A stretch of DNA of 43,817 nucleotides from contig JAPLRU010000062.1 in the NCBI GenBank assembly GCA_026399025.1, forward strand, positions 43,218 to 87,034, given 5' to 3'. Source of the stretch: Methylobacter sp. (GTDB taxonomy: Bacteria > Pseudomonadota > Gammaproteobacteria > Methylococcales > Methylomonadaceae). How positions within the stretch are numbered: the stretch's first letter is position 1; each line of letters begins with the position of its first letter. The position numbers were made by a program, and so were the translations under genes. Positions 1 to 9,770 of the stretch are shown here, piece after piece. The notes under the pieces were generated by a model. That model was given only the letters and a program-made list of their open reading frames with translations, was not told where the DNA came from and ran no database searches.

Positions 1-1772
1 GAAGAAATGCTCTCGACCGCCGGATCTTCAAGAATCACTTTGCCCAAGGCTTGCTGGCGCTCGGACATCGCGGCAAAAGAAATCGCTTCCGGTGCTTCGG
101 AAATGCCCTGAATCACGCCGGTATCCTGAATCGGGAAAAAACCTTTGGGGACGATCACGTACAACAGCACGGTCAGCGCCAAGGTGATGAAGGCGACCAG
201 CAAGGTCGCGCCTTGATGCTGCAACACCCGGTCGAGCATGGCGGCGTAAGCGGCCGTGAGCTTGTCGAAAAACCGGCTTTTTTGCTGCTTGGATACCGGG
301 CGCAGCATTTTCGAACACATCATCGGCGTCAGCGTTAAAGAAATAACACCGGAGATCAAAATAGCCACGGCCAGCGTAATCGCAAATTCGCGAAACAAAC
401 GCCCGACCACGTCGCCCATGAACAATAACGGGATCAACGCCGCAATCAACGAAAACGTCAGCGAGATGATGGTGAAAGCGATTTGTTCGGAACCTTTCAG
501 CGCCGCGTTCAGCGCCGATTCGCCCTGCTCGAGGTAGCGGGCAATGTTTTCGATCACCACAATGGCGTCGTCAACCACGAAGCCGGTGGCGATGGTCAAG
601 GCCATCAAGGTCAGGTTATTGATGCTGAAACCGGCCAAATACATGACCGCAAAGGTGCCGATCAACGACAGCGGCACGACAATGCTCGGGATAATAGTCG
701 CGAAAACGTTGCGCAAAAACAGGAAAATAACCAGCACCACCAGGGCCAGCGACAGCAAAAGCTCGTTTTGCACGTCGCGGACCGAAGCGCGAATAGTGGT
801 GGTGCGATCGGTCAGCAAGGCCACGTCAAGATCGTTCGGCAAGGCCTGTCGCAGTTTGGGCATAAGTTGCTTGATGCTGTCGGCAACCTCGATCACATTG
901 GTGCCCGGCTGGCGCTGCACATTAACAATAACCGCCGCCGCGCCGTTCGCCCAAGCCGCCAGCCTGACGTTTTCGGCATCGTTATTGGCGTCGGCGACAT
1001 CCGCTAAGCGCACCGGGCGGCCGTTACGGTAAGCAATAATCAGGTCTTCGTACTCCGCGGCCGATTGCAGTTGGTCATTAGCATCGATGATAGCGGCCCG
1101 GCTCGGGCCATCGAACATGCCTTTGGGCTGATTGACGTTGGCGGCGGCTATCGCGCCGCGCAGATCTTCCAGACTTAAGCCGTAAGCCGCCAGCGCCAGC
1201 GGATTGGCCTGGATCCTAACCGCCGGCCGTTGCCCGCCGCTGATCGAAACCAGTCCCACGCCCGACAATTGCGCAAGTTTTTGCGCCAAGCGGGTATCGA
1301 CCAAATCCTCGACCTTGGGCAAAGGGAGCGTTTTCGAACTGACCGCAAGGGTCAGGATCGGGGTATCGGCGGGATTGATTTTGCTGTAGATCGGCGGCAT
1401 CGGCAGATCGTCGGGCAAAAAATTGTTGGCCGCGTTAATAGCCGCCTGTACTTCCTGTTCGGCAATATCCAGACTCAAGTTCAGCTTGAATTGAAGCGTG
1501 ATCACCGAAGCGCCGCCCGAACTGGAAGAAGACATCTGGTTTAAACCCGGCAGTTGGCCCAACTGGCGTTCCAACGGCGCGGTGATTAACGAGGTCATGA
1601 CCTCCTGGCTGGCGCCGGGATAAAGCGTAGCCACTTGAATGGTCGGATAGTCGACCTGCGGCAAGGATGAAATCGGTAACTCGCGGTAAGCGGCTATTCC
1701 CACCAGCAGCAACGCCAGCATTAACAGCGAAGTGGCGACCGGGCGCAGAATAAACAGGCGGGAAGGATTCAT
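1..1772 (-). CDS. mdtB: RND multidrug efflux permease, MdtB-like (C-terminus beyond window)
   Basis: Inner-membrane proton-driven RND pump subunit. The reading frame is open from the ATG at 1772 to the left window edge, about 590 codons or a little over half of a normal ~1040-residue RND protein. The start [19 protein letters not shown] gives the first transmembrane helix, followed by the porter-domain phrase [10 protein letters not shown] and by the transmembrane stretch with [20 protein letters not shown], where the two Asp residues are those of the proton relay. The wording matches the MdtB/MdtC subgroup more than AcrB. It lies 37 bp downstream of the adaptor gene and is surely co-transcribed with it. 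A second MdtC-type permease may follow outside the window. No outer-membrane partner is visible. Confidence 0.93.
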   Translation of the reverse strand, partial: MNPSRLFILRPVATSLLMLALLLVGIAAYRELPISSLPQVDYPTIQVATLYPGASQEVMTSLITAPLERQLGQLPGLNQMSSSSSGGASVITLQFKLNLSLDIAEQEVQAAINAANNFLPDDLPMPPIYSKINPADTPILTLAVSSKTLPLPKVEDLVDTRLAQKLAQLSGVGLVSISGGQRPAVRIQANPLALAAYGLSLEDLRGAIAAANVNQPKGMFDGPSRAAIIDANDQLQSAAEYEDLIIAYRNGRPVRLADVADANNDAENVRLAAWANGAAAVIVNVQRQPGTNVIEVADSIKQLMPKLRQALPNDLDVALLTDRTTTIRASVRDVQNELLLSLALVVLVIFLFLRNVFATIIPSIVVPLSLIGTFAVMYLAGFSINNLTLMALTIATGFVVDDAIVVIENIARYLEQGESALNAALKGSEQIAFTIISLTFSLIAALIPLLFMGDVVGRLFREFAITLAVAILISGVISLTLTPMMCSKMLRPVSKQQKSRFFDKLTAAYAAMLDRVLQHQGATLLVAFITLALTVLLYVIVPKGFFPIQDTGVIQGISEAPEAISFAAMSERQQALGKVILEDPAVESIS

Positions 1773-1809
1773 GAGGGGAGCGTCGTAGACCAAGGCTTTT
1801 TAAATAAAA

Positions 1810-3057
1810 TCACCCGTTATTACCGTTCTTTCGCCCCTTGCCCGGATGCAACTTTTTGTCGGGGACCGGCGTTGCCTCGTTTGCAGAAGCCCCCGATTGA
1901 CGCGAGATCAATTTAACTTTGATATTTTCCCGCAACTTGTCGGCGCCATCCACGATGACTTGCTCTTTAGGCTGAAGCCCCGACAGTACCGCAACCTTTT
2001 CGCCTTCGGTCGGCCCTAAAGTCAAAGGCCGCACCGTCACCGTCTGGTCCGCCTTTAACACATAAACGAAAGTCCCCTGGGTTCCTTTTTGAATAGCCGC
2101 CGTAGGAATAATCGTAACCGCGCGCAAGGTTTCCATTTTCATCCTGATATTAACAAACTGATTCGAAAACAAAGCACTGTCTTCATTGGCAAACTGGGCT
2201 TTGAGTTTAACGGTTCCGGTGCTGGGATCGATTTGGTTATCGACCGCCAACAGCAGCCCGTCGGCCAGTTTAATCTTGCCTCTGCGGTCGTAGGCTTCGA
2301 CGGACAAGCCTTCGCCTGAACGAAACTGTTTCATCACCGACGGTAAATTATCTTCCGGCAAGGTAAACACCGCCGCGATAGGCTGAATTTGGGTAATCAC
2401 GGCAAGCCCGGTCGCATCGGCCGCATGGACGATATTGCCTTGATCGACCTGGCGTAAGCCCAAGCGCCCGGTGATCGGCGCGGTAATTCGGGCATAGCTG
2501 AGTTGAAGTTTGGCGTTGGCGACCAAGCCGCGGTCTATGTCTACGGTGCCTTGGTTTTGTTTGACCAACGACTCTTGGGTAACGGTCTGTTGCGCCGCGA
2601 TGGAATCCTGGTCCAACAGCGTCCGATAACGAATCAGATCAATCTCGGCATTTTTTAACAACGCTTGATCGCGCAGCAATTGGCCTTCCGCCTGCATCAG
2701 CTGAACTTGGAAAGCCCGAGGGTCGATTTCAGCCAGCAAATCGCCTTCATGCACCATTTGGCCTTCCTTGAAAGCGACACGGATCAATTCGCCGTCCACA
2801 CGCGACCTGACCGTGACCGTGCGTAAGGCGGTGACTGTGCCTAAGCCTGTCAAGTAAACCGGAAAATCGCCCTGCGTAGCGGCAACCGCCGCAACCGCGA
2901 TAATGGGCTCGTCGAATTTGGCCGATTTTTTATCGTCTTGTTTCGATTGAGGGTTAATCGATTTGATCAGGTAGATAGCCGCGGCAATCAATACAATGAT
3001 GGCTATGCTTAATTGCCAACGAAATTTTCCTTTCGTTTGTTGTTCTCCCAGCTTCAT
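1810..3057 (-). CDS. mdtA: RND periplasmic adaptor (membrane fusion protein), MdtA-like
   Basis: Adaptor that links the inner-membrane RND permease to an outer-membrane channel. The protein has 415 residues, the usual length. A single N-terminal transmembrane anchor lies at about residues 14-32, followed by a barrel-sandwich/lipoyl half at about 75-110 and a helical hairpin rich in Q, L and A at about 115-165. The second lipoyl half (ITAPITGRLGLRQVDQGN) and the beta-barrel and membrane-proximal domains follow. The C-terminus is a basic tail (KKLHPGKGRKNGNNG). It is first in a two-gene unit with the permease. The 149 bp separating it from the upstream MFS gene could hold its own promoter. Confidence 0.93.
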   Translation of the reverse strand: MKLGEQQTKGKFRWQLSIAIIVLIAAAIYLIKSINPQSKQDDKKSAKFDEPIIAVAAVAATQGDFPVYLTGLGTVTALRTVTVRSRVDGELIRVAFKEGQMVHEGDLLAEIDPRAFQVQLMQAEGQLLRDQALLKNAEIDLIRYRTLLDQDSIAAQQTVTQESLVKQNQGTVDIDRGLVANAKLQLSYARITAPITGRLGLRQVDQGNIVHAADATGLAVITQIQPIAAVFTLPEDNLPSVMKQFRSGEGLSVEAYDRRGKIKLADGLLLAVDNQIDPSTGTVKLKAQFANEDSALFSNQFVNIRMKMETLRAVTIIPTAAIQKGTQGTFVYVLKADQTVTVRPLTLGPTEGEKVAVLSGLQPKEQVIVDGADKLRENIKVKLISRQSGASANEATPVPDKKLHPGKGRKNGNNG

Positions 3058-3206
3058 TGTCCGTCCGGTTTTGCTTTATTAATTTAGGCTTACATTATCC
3101 TGAAAAGCGCAGTTCACATCAAAAATACCGCGGGCGCAAAAAATGTTGTCATTGCGTAGCCGTCAAAAACCATGGAACGCAAATGACGCCGAGCAGTCAT
3201 CGACCG

Positions 3207-4418
3207 TCAATGTAATTGATCAAGCTCCAGCTTGCGCAGTTTCGGCGCCCATTTTGCAGTCGCCGCCACCACCGTCAAAGTCATCACGCCGCCGAAAACA
3301 ACCGACGGCACTAAGCCCATCAAGCGCGCCATCACACCCGACTCGAAAGCGCCCAATTCGTTGGATGAACCGATAAAGATGCCGTTGATCGCGGAAACCC
3401 GGCCGCGCATCGCATCCGGTGTCGCCAGCTGCAAAATGGTGGTGCGCATGACCACCGATACGCCGTCGAAAACGCCGGAAAGCACCAGCAACGCTCCGGC
3501 CAGCCAAAAATTGCTGGATAGCGCAAAACCGATCATGCACAAACCGAATCCCGCCACGGCCCCCAGCAGCAGGCGTCCGGCATGGGCATTGACCGGGTAA
3601 CGGGCAAGGATCAAACCCGTGATCACAGCGCCAATAGCCGGTGCGGCGCGAAGAATACCAAGCCCCTCGGGACCGTAATGAAAAATATCATGAATAAACG
3701 CAGGCAAGACGGAAACCGCACCGCCAAACAGCACCGCGAACATATCCAAGGATTGTGCGGCCAAGATGATCTGGTTACTGAACACGAAACGAAAGCCTTC
3801 GGCGATGCTGCTAAAAATAGGCGCGCTTTGCGCCGGAGGCGGTTGTTTAATGCGCAGCAACAGCAGCGCCAGCGCGGCCGCCAGACACAAGCCGGCGGCC
3901 ACGCTGTAAGCCGTGGTCTTGCCGGACCAACCGACCAGAACGCCGCCTAATGCCGGTCCGGCCACGAGTCCGAACTGAAACACGGCGCTGCCGATTCCCG
4001 AGGCCCGCGCATAGCGATCACGCGACAAAATCAGCGCGAACAAAGCACTATAGGTAGGACCGATAAACGCGCGCGCCACGCCGGTAACGGCGATAGCGCC
4101 GTAAATCCACCAAGACGGCTTGCCCGGAAGCCAGCCCGACGACAGCGCAGCCAAGGTCAACGCGGTTAGAAACAACATCACGCAGGCGAGCACGCCGAAC
4201 ATGCGCCGGGAATAATGATCGACCGCATACCCTGCAAACAGTGCGCAACAAAAATAAGGTAGCGCCTCGGCCAGCCCGACCAAGCCCAGCGCCAGCGTGT
4301 CATGCGTCAACTCATAAATATGCCAACCGACCACAATCGCCACGATTTGATAGGCGAGAACGATGAGGATGCGAAAAGATAACAGCTTAAAAAAAGCGAA
4401 ATTCGTTTTAGCTTTCAT
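3207..4418 (-). CDS. MFS transporter, EntS/DHA3-like exporter
   Basis: Twelve-helix major facilitator protein of 403 residues. The N-terminus (KLLSFRILIVLAYQIVAIVV) enters the first helix directly. The loop between helices 2 and 3 carries GYAVDHYSRRMF, which corresponds to the MFS G-x-x-x-D-R-x-x-R signature with His-Tyr in place of the usual Arg. The internal phrase LATPDAMRGRVSAINGIFIGSSNELG is typical of the DHA3 group (EntS, macrolide exporters). The substrate cannot be read from sequence. It sits upstream of and in the same direction as the RND genes, so a shared role in export of toxic compounds is possible but not shown. Confidence 0.88.
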   Translation of the reverse strand: MKAKTNFAFFKLLSFRILIVLAYQIVAIVVGWHIYELTHDTLALGLVGLAEALPYFCCALFAGYAVDHYSRRMFGVLACVMLFLTALTLAALSSGWLPGKPSWWIYGAIAVTGVARAFIGPTYSALFALILSRDRYARASGIGSAVFQFGLVAGPALGGVLVGWSGKTTAYSVAAGLCLAAALALLLLRIKQPPPAQSAPIFSSIAEGFRFVFSNQIILAAQSLDMFAVLFGGAVSVLPAFIHDIFHYGPEGLGILRAAPAIGAVITGLILARYPVNAHAGRLLLGAVAGFGLCMIGFALSSNFWLAGALLVLSGVFDGVSVVMRTTILQLATPDAMRGRVSAINGIFIGSSNELGAFESGVMARLMGLVPSVVFGGVMTLTVVAATAKWAPKLRKLELDQLH

Positions 4419-4593
4419 GAAGGTCCGATTAAAAGCGGTTGCCGTAGAGCAACGGTATCAAAATAAAATAACTTGCTATGAATAAAATACACGATGAATC
4501 AAAAAATAGAACGCAGATGTCAAAAGTAGGCGTTCCATCGTATGAAGCGTTTGTTTTTTGCGGGTTATCCCCGCCGTCTATGTGAGATAGCGC

Positions 4594-4647
4594 ACCGACT
4601 TAAAGCACCCTGCCCTATATTCTTCATCCGGCTTAAGTCGGTTTTTT
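4594..4647 (+). terminator. Hairpin plus T-run in the leader of the EF-hand gene
   Basis: A perfect 10-bp inverted repeat (ACCGACTTAA at 4594-4603, TTAAGTCGGT at 4633-4642) encloses a 29-nt loop and runs straight into six T. In form it is an intrinsic terminator for plus-strand transcription, but no plus-strand gene lies before it in this 346-bp gap. It therefore either ends a short untranslated RNA or acts as an attenuator ahead of the EF-hand gene. Nothing else was recognised between 4419 and 4593. Confidence 0.5.
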
Positions 4648-4764
4648 AGATTCATGTTTGAGCCGAACTCAGTCGAACCTGACTTTTCTACCGGATATTA
4701 CCGATGAAATCGCTTTCAGGATAAAACCGATCCCCTTTAACTCTCCAAATACAAGGAAATCATT

Positions 4765-5616
4765 ATGAAAACCAAAAAAATCATACATGAAGTATCCAAC
4801 ACACTTGCTATAAACCCTTTAGAACCAACAGATTTACCGTCTTATAAAGCTACCGGTTTACCCTTTGGGCTGGTTATTATGAGTATCGGCCTTAGCTTGA
4901 TTAGCCAAGCGGTCAGCGCCGGAACTGAACATATTCATCCGTATTATCGATATATTCCCTATCAAGGCCCAAGCAATACCACCGGAACCGGCAGTCAGCA
5001 GCAGCCCAAGGCGTCGGGCGGAGCCAGCGATAGCGAAGCAAAAAAAACAAATAAGGAAGAACAGGCGACAAGCCCAGGCGGAAAGGCGGAAACGGCCGCT
5101 CCAACGGCGGGCACACCGAGCGAGCAAGTAAAACAAACCAATCCAGCCGAACAAAAAGCCGGTGAGGCTAACGGTGCAGCGACGGCGAATAAAAGCGAAG
5201 AAAAAGCAACTTCCGGCGAATCGAAAGTCGGCTCCGAGACAAGTCCTGCCGCCGCGGGAACTGTTGGGCAGGAATCTAAACCGTTAGCTCCGTCAACCGC
5301 AACCGGCAGCCCAAATACCCCACAATCGCCCTTAGCTAAGGAAACCAAAGCGGAAGGTTCAACGACAGACGAGCAAAAAATCAGCCCGGTAAAAAAATCT
5401 GAAAAAGATAGCGGTGAATTCCCTTCAGGAAAACTGCCTTCATTTGCTCAAGTCGATGTCAATGGCGATCACTACATTACTAAAGATGAATTGCAAAACT
5501 TCCCTGAATTACTGCAAGTTTTCGACAAGATAGACGCCGGAAAGGACGGCAAGCTGGAGCAACACGAATATCAAAATCTGGAAATGGAAACCATACGGGA
5601 AGGAGAAGTCTTATAA
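4765..5616 (+). CDS. Exported EF-hand protein with long low-complexity linker
   Basis: Hypothetical protein of 283 residues that probably binds calcium in the periplasm or outside the cell. The start is set by AAGGAAA just before the ATG. A hydrophobic stretch at residues 31-50 ends in AVSA, a plausible signal-peptidase site after residue 52, so the leader has an unusually long 30-residue n-region. Residues ~70-215 are low complexity, rich in K, E, T, A, S, G and P, as in a disordered spacer. The C-terminal ~60 residues hold two EF-hand loops: a canonical one (DVNGDHYITKDE) and a second (DAGKDGKLEQHE) with Gly at position 3. No partner gene is adjacent. A calcium-binding role is inferred from the loops alone. 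Confidence 0.8.
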   Translation: MKTKKIIHEVSNTLAINPLEPTDLPSYKATGLPFGLVIMSIGLSLISQAVSAGTEHIHPYYRYIPYQGPSNTTGTGSQQQPKASGGASDSEAKKTNKEEQATSPGGKAETAAPTAGTPSEQVKQTNPAEQKAGEANGAATANKSEEKATSGESKVGSETSPAAAGTVGQESKPLAPSTATGSPNTPQSPLAKETKAEGSTTDEQKISPVKKSEKDSGEFPSGKLPSFAQVDVNGDHYITKDELQNFPELLQVFDKIDAGKDGKLEQHEYQNLEMETIREGEVL

Positions 5617-5727
5617 AACACCAGTATCCGATGTCGCCGGGGCCATCACTTTCTACCACCGGAATAATGACAGGCTGCGGGATCGAAATAAACCATCGAC
5701 TTCGACCCCGCTGAATCGGCCGCTTTA

Positions 5728-7224
5728 TTACTTCGGTCTCATATGCGGAAACAGCAACACATCGCGTATGGACGGCGCATCGGCAAACAGCATGACCAAA
5801 CGGTCGATGCCTATGCCCTCGCCTGCGGTCGGCGGCATCCCGTGTTCCAGCGCGACGATGTAGTCGGCATCGAAATGCATAGCCTCAATATCGCCCGCTT
5901 CTTTCTCTTCGACCTGTTTTTGGAATCGCGCGGCTTGGTCTTCGGCATCGTTCAGCTCGGTAAAGCCGTTGGCGATTTCCCGTCCGCCGACAAAAAATTC
6001 AAAACGGTCGGTGACATGCGGATCGTCGTCATTGCGCCGCGCTAAGGGCGAGACTTCCACCGGATAAGCGGTAATAAACGTCGGATTCATCAAGCGGCTT
6101 TCGACGGTTTTTTCGAATATTTCAATCTGGATTTTGCCCAAACCGTAACCGTCTTTAACCGGAATATGCAGATTTTTGGCTACTTCAACGGCGGCTTCAC
6201 GGGTAGCGATATTTTCCGCGGTTAAATCGGGATTAAAGTGCAAAATCGACTCAACCACGGTCATGCGGTCGAACGGTTTGCCGAAATCGTATTGCTCGCC
6301 TTGATAAGTAATCTCGGTTTGCCCCAGCACTTCAATCGCAACGCCGCGCAACATGGCTTCGGTTAAGTCCATTAAATCCTGGTATTCCGCGTAAGCTTGA
6401 TAAAACTCCAGCATCGTGAATTCAGGATTATGGCGGGTCGATAAGCCTTCGTTACGGAAGTTGCGGTTAATTTCGAATACCCGCTCGAAACCGCCGACTA
6501 CCAGGCGCTTTAAATACAACTCCGGGGCGATACGCAAATACAGCTCCATGTCCAGCGCGTTATGGAAGGTAGTAAAAGGACGGGCCGTCGCGCCGCCGGG
6601 AATCATTTGCATCATCGGCGTTTCGACTTCCAGGAAATCGCGCTCGATCAGGAATTGGCGGATATAAGCCACCACTTTGGAGCGGATCAAAAAAGTATTG
6701 CGCGATTGCTCGCTCATGATCAAATCCAGATAACGCTGACGGTATTTGATTTCCTGATCGGCAATGCCGTGGAACTTTTCCGGCAACGGGCGCAAGGCTT
6801 TGGTCAGCAAGCGGATGTCATCGACCTTGACGCTGAGTTCGCCGGTCTGGGTTTTAAACAACACGCCTTCCGCGCCAATGATGTCGCCAATATCCCATTT
6901 TTTGAACTGCTCGTTGTAAAAGCTTTCGGGCAGCGCATCGCGGGTGACATAAAGCTGTATTTGCCCGGACATATCCTGAATATGGCAAAAACTGGCTTTG
7001 CCCATCACCCGCCGGGTCATCATGCGCCCGGCCAGTTTTACCCGCAACGGCTCCGCTTCGAGTTCTTCTTTGGATTTTTCGTTGTACTCGGCTAAGAGTT
7101 CGCCTGCGACCACATTGCGGCGAAAATCGGTAGGAAAAGCGATACCGCCGTTTTCGCGCAACTCGTTTAATTTGCTGCGGCGTTGTTTGATTTGTTCTTG
7201 TTCGTCTTGTTGGATTTCGGACAT
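5728..7224 (-). CDS. lysS: Lysyl-tRNA synthetase, class II
   Basis: Charges tRNA-Lys with lysine in the cytoplasm. It has 498 residues, close to the E. coli enzyme. The N-terminal OB-fold anticodon-binding domain (about 60-150) contains the phrase [19 protein letters not shown]. The catalytic domain shows class II motif 2 ([20 protein letters not shown]) and motif 3 ([13 protein letters not shown]). In E. coli and relatives lysS directly follows prfB. Here a six-gene block lies between the two, and lysS begins 32 bp after the toxin gene of that block. All genes from prfB to lysS run in the same direction, so lysS may depend on transcription through the block or have its own promoter. Confidence 0.98.
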   Translation of the reverse strand: MSEIQQDEQEQIKQRRSKLNELRENGGIAFPTDFRRNVVAGELLAEYNEKSKEELEAEPLRVKLAGRMMTRRVMGKASFCHIQDMSGQIQLYVTRDALPESFYNEQFKKWDIGDIIGAEGVLFKTQTGELSVKVDDIRLLTKALRPLPEKFHGIADQEIKYRQRYLDLIMSEQSRNTFLIRSKVVAYIRQFLIERDFLEVETPMMQMIPGGATARPFTTFHNALDMELYLRIAPELYLKRLVVGGFERVFEINRNFRNEGLSTRHNPEFTMLEFYQAYAEYQDLMDLTEAMLRGVAIEVLGQTEITYQGEQYDFGKPFDRMTVVESILHFNPDLTAENIATREAAVEVAKNLHIPVKDGYGLGKIQIEIFEKTVESRLMNPTFITAYPVEVSPLARRNDDDPHVTDRFEFFVGGREIANGFTELNDAEDQAARFQKQVEEKEAGDIEAMHFDADYIVALEHGMPPTAGEGIGIDRLVMLFADAPSIRDVLLFPHMRPK

Positions 7225-7256
7225 GGGTTTAGTTAAAAATTATAAGATTAAAATGT

Positions 7257-7538
7257 TTATTTAAATAAATCACTATGTGAGCCAAGTCGGGCTAACACCA
7301 GCGTTTCAAGATTCGGTTTTTCATAGATCAGCAATAAATCGGGCTTAATATAGCATTCGCGAAATCCCACCCATCTGCCCATTAACGGATGATCGCTATA
7401 TCGCTCCGGCAAAGGCGAGTCCGTAGCCAACAAGGTTAAAATGTCGATGATTATTTTGTCAAAATTCTTATAGCGACCTGACAGTTTTTCCCGCTTAAAA
7501 TCACGCCGAAACGCTGCTTGCCGTTCAATCGTCCGCAT
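7257..7538 (-). CDS. yafQ: YafQ-family RelE-type toxin (mRNA interferase), one catalytic His replaced
   Basis: Toxin of a type II toxin-antitoxin pair. YafQ-family proteins cleave mRNA on the ribosome. The protein has 93 residues, the family's usual size. Residue numbers line up with E. coli YafQ: DHPL supplies His50, IKPD supplies Asp67, and the C-terminal GSHSDLF supplies the late His at 88. Position 63, a His in E. coli YafQ, is Tyr here (RECYIKPD, codon TAT). The gene overlaps the antitoxin by 14 nt, as expected for a coupled pair. The His-to-Tyr change may weaken the RNase or be a tolerated variant. The family call itself is firm. Confidence 0.9.
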   Translation of the reverse strand: MRTIERQAAFRRDFKREKLSGRYKNFDKIIIDILTLLATDSPLPERYSDHPLMGRWVGFRECYIKPDLLLIYEKPNLETLVLARLGSHSDLFK

Positions 7539-7785
7539 TAAGATCGTTCATAAGGTCTTCGATGCTATTAAAACTTACCACTTCACCGCGTCGGCACGCT
7601 TCCAGCGCGACTGTTGTTTCTGCATTAGGCTCCCGCACATCAAACGGTAAAGCTTTTTCAGAGGCGACTCTTTCCAACATAATTCGCACAGCCTCAGGTA
7701 CAGAAAGCCCTAGCTTAGCAAGTGTTGCTGAGGCTTGTTTTTCAATTTGTTCGTCTACACGAACATGAACTACGGTAGTGGCCAT
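7525..7785 (-). CDS. RelB/DinJ-family antitoxin
   Basis: Antitoxin partner of the YafQ-like toxin, 86 residues. The N-terminus (TTVVHVRVDEQIEKQASATL) is a ribbon-helix-helix DNA-binding domain of the RelB/DinJ type. The C-terminal part (EDLMNDLNADD) would wrap the toxin. Such antitoxins usually repress their own operon. The gene begins 26 bp after the candidate nuclease gene, so it could be expressed from its own promoter or as the tail of the same transcript. Its position at the lysS end of the block fits a module that helps keep the block in the chromosome. That role is inference. Confidence 0.9.
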   Translation of the reverse strand: MATTVVHVRVDEQIEKQASATLAKLGLSVPEAVRIMLERVASEKALPFDVREPNAETTVALEACRRGEVVSFNSIEDLMNDLNADD

Positions 7786-7811
7786 GATTTTTATGTATTT
7801 AATGCCATTGA

Positions 7812-8381
7812 TTATATAAATTGCGAAAGATGATATGTATCATCAATAGTTTGATGAGTAATTAACAAATCTTTCAGTACCTCGAATTTTATTTTATGTT
7901 CTGAAGTATTTTTATTAGGTATCTGTCTTGGTTTGCGAAATAAGATCGCTTTGTACTCCAAAGAACTGGTTATATTTTGAAAGTCAGGATTACAGAGTTT
8001 TATCTTTTCTAAGACGAACTGAAAAAACAATTTTCCTGTTATAAGCTGCTCATAATAACCATCATCTGTTTTTGATTTAAGCTCAATTAAAAAAACAACT
8101 ATCTCTTTTCCAATTTGATGTACCAAAATAAAATCGTTCTTAACACACAAGCCTTTTACTGCCGGATTAAAAAAAGGAAAAACCTTATCGCCTGTTGATT
8201 TTTTATCCCTTTCTTTATCAATACTGAAACAAAAGATATTATCAAAATCTCTATCTTTTAACTTAAACTGAACGAAAGTATTATTCTTATCCTCAGCTAG
8301 TCTCAAAATATTTCTGTTAATTAATGAAAAATGATAATCTTCATTTATAATATTCTTTAAAGCGTGTGGCAAAGATGGCAT
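7812..8381 (-). CDS. Candidate PD-(D/E)XK nuclease, partner of the AAA ATPase
   Basis: Unrecognised protein of 189 residues. The middle contains Asp83 (CVKNDFILVH), a hydrophobic strand, then Glu100-Leu-Lys102 (VVFLIELKSK), followed by a helix with Gln112. This D-x(n)-E-x-K layout is the core of PD-(D/E)XK nucleases, so DNA cleavage is a reasonable guess, though it rests on one motif. The gene starts 4 nt after the stop of the ATPase gene, implying coupled translation and a joint function. Base composition is low: line 8161-8220 holds 20 G+C of 60, against 31 of 60 at 6841-6900 in lysS. It could instead be a non-nuclease effector or a structural partner. Confidence 0.72.
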   Translation of the reverse strand: MPSLPHALKNIINEDYHFSLINRNILRLAEDKNNTFVQFKLKDRDFDNIFCFSIDKERDKKSTGDKVFPFFNPAVKGLCVKNDFILVHQIGKEIVVFLIELKSKTDDGYYEQLITGKLFFQFVLEKIKLCNPDFQNITSSLEYKAILFRKPRQIPNKNTSEHKIKFEVLKDLLITHQTIDDTYHLSQFI

Positions 8382-8385
8382 TTAA

Positions 8386-9738
8386 TTAATTCCCATCTTT
8401 TGTATCTTGCAAAGCGTAATAAATTTCATTAGATGACTTATTGAGATCATTAATAACAGCATCAAACGTTTCGGCAATGACACCTTCTTCATCATCCAAT
8501 ACCATCGGCGTTATTTTTTTATCATTAAACAAATAAGCAGAAACTTGTTTACTTGCTAATAATTCATTGTCCTGATAACCGTATTTTTTTTGTAAGTCCG
8601 CTGCACCGGGAAAACCCTTTTTTAACATGATTAAATTATTTAATTCCCGTACAAAATAATCACTATGAGTACTGACAATAACCTTTAAACCTGCATTAAC
8701 CAATTGAGCTAAAACTCGCGCTACTTGACGTTGATTATCAGGGTGCAAATTAAGCTCTGGCTCGTCAATCATCAAATAATCACCCGCTTTAGCTAAATGC
8801 TCTAAATAAAAAACCAAACCAAAAAGAGTTTTTACTGTTGAAGAGCTAAAGTGTAGCGGTAGTTTATTTTTGCTATCAGCAGGAAGAAAAAACACATTAC
8901 CGAATTCATCAACTTTGTATTTCCCGCCTAATACATTTTTTTCTAGTGCTTGGGCATATTTAGAATAGCTACCCTCTATTTGGCTATTACCAATGCGGTT
9001 AAGAAACTGCATGTAATCCTTAACAGGTTCAGCATAACGTGAATCTAAAACTCCCTTTAATAGGCGCATGGGGTCAACATTATCATTTTGAGCTTCTTGC
9101 AGTAGTAAATTGCGGATGCTAAATAACTCCTTGAAAAAGAGATTTATTCCGGCTCTTTCGGCAGGCAACAAGAAAGAATTATTCTCAAAACCGCAGTCAA
9201 AAAACATGATTTCAACTAATCTTTCTGAAATAAAGAATTGTAAAATGCTATCTTCTAACCTATCTGCCTTATCCAAAGTTAGTTTGATTTTTCCGCTATC
9301 TACATTTAATGTTAGCTTCCATGAGTTAAATAAATCTTTCCTGGAATAAGAGAAACTTTCACTATGTTTGATTTTCTTTTCTATTTCATCCTGAGAGAAG
9401 TCCAATTTTATTTTTGTATTCGAAAACTCACTGGCAGTTACTCCAAATAAGTTAGGCAGATAATCCTTAAATAACACCTCAATATGCCTAACCATTTCTC
9501 CTTGATGCTCAGAAATAATTTCCGCTATGTCAAGAATATAACTCCCCTCTTGCTTGAGCTTATCAATAATAGGGTTAACAAAATCAAAACTAAAATTGAG
9601 TTGATTATCCAGCAAACCATAAAGCGAATACATAACATAAGTCTTCCCTGAATTATTCTTACCACAAAACAAGGTAAAGTCATTCAGCTCAACGCTGCCC
9701 TCATCAATGCCACCCAAATTTTCAAAATCAATTTTCAT
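8386..9738 (-). CDS. AAA/ABC-type ATPase of the OLD/RecF-like kind
   Basis: Soluble P-loop ATPase of 450 residues. Walker A is GKNNSGKT at residues 26-33. Walker B is YLMIDEPELNLHP with Asp325-Glu326. The switch His is in VSTHSD (His358). The long helical stretch between the two halves and the early position of Walker A are typical of the RecF/OLD/AbiEii-like ATPases found in phage-defence operons (Septu PtuA, Gabija GajA, retron-linked ATPases). No TOPRIM domain is seen at the C-terminus, so it is not a complete OLD nuclease. The likely active domain is the small protein encoded 4 nt downstream. Specific family assignment is open. Confidence 0.88.
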   Translation of the reverse strand: MKIDFENLGGIDEGSVELNDFTLFCGKNNSGKTYVMYSLYGLLDNQLNFSFDFVNPIIDKLKQEGSYILDIAEIISEHQGEMVRHIEVLFKDYLPNLFGVTASEFSNTKIKLDFSQDEIEKKIKHSESFSYSRKDLFNSWKLTLNVDSGKIKLTLDKADRLEDSILQFFISERLVEIMFFDCGFENNSFLLPAERAGINLFFKELFSIRNLLLQEAQNDNVDPMRLLKGVLDSRYAEPVKDYMQFLNRIGNSQIEGSYSKYAQALEKNVLGGKYKVDEFGNVFFLPADSKNKLPLHFSSSTVKTLFGLVFYLEHLAKAGDYLMIDEPELNLHPDNQRQVARVLAQLVNAGLKVIVSTHSDYFVRELNNLIMLKKGFPGAADLQKKYGYQDNELLASKQVSAYLFNDKKITPMVLDDEEGVIAETFDAVINDLNKSSNEIYYALQDTKDGN

Positions 9739-9770
9739 CGTTTTACTCTGTATGAGTTACAAATATTTTA

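Noticed and set aside
483-1007. Plus-strand open frame of 174 codons inside the RND gene
   Set aside because: Its Q/H/R-rich translation is the usual antisense shadow of a GC-rich gene. The minus strand encodes conserved MdtB sequence throughout.
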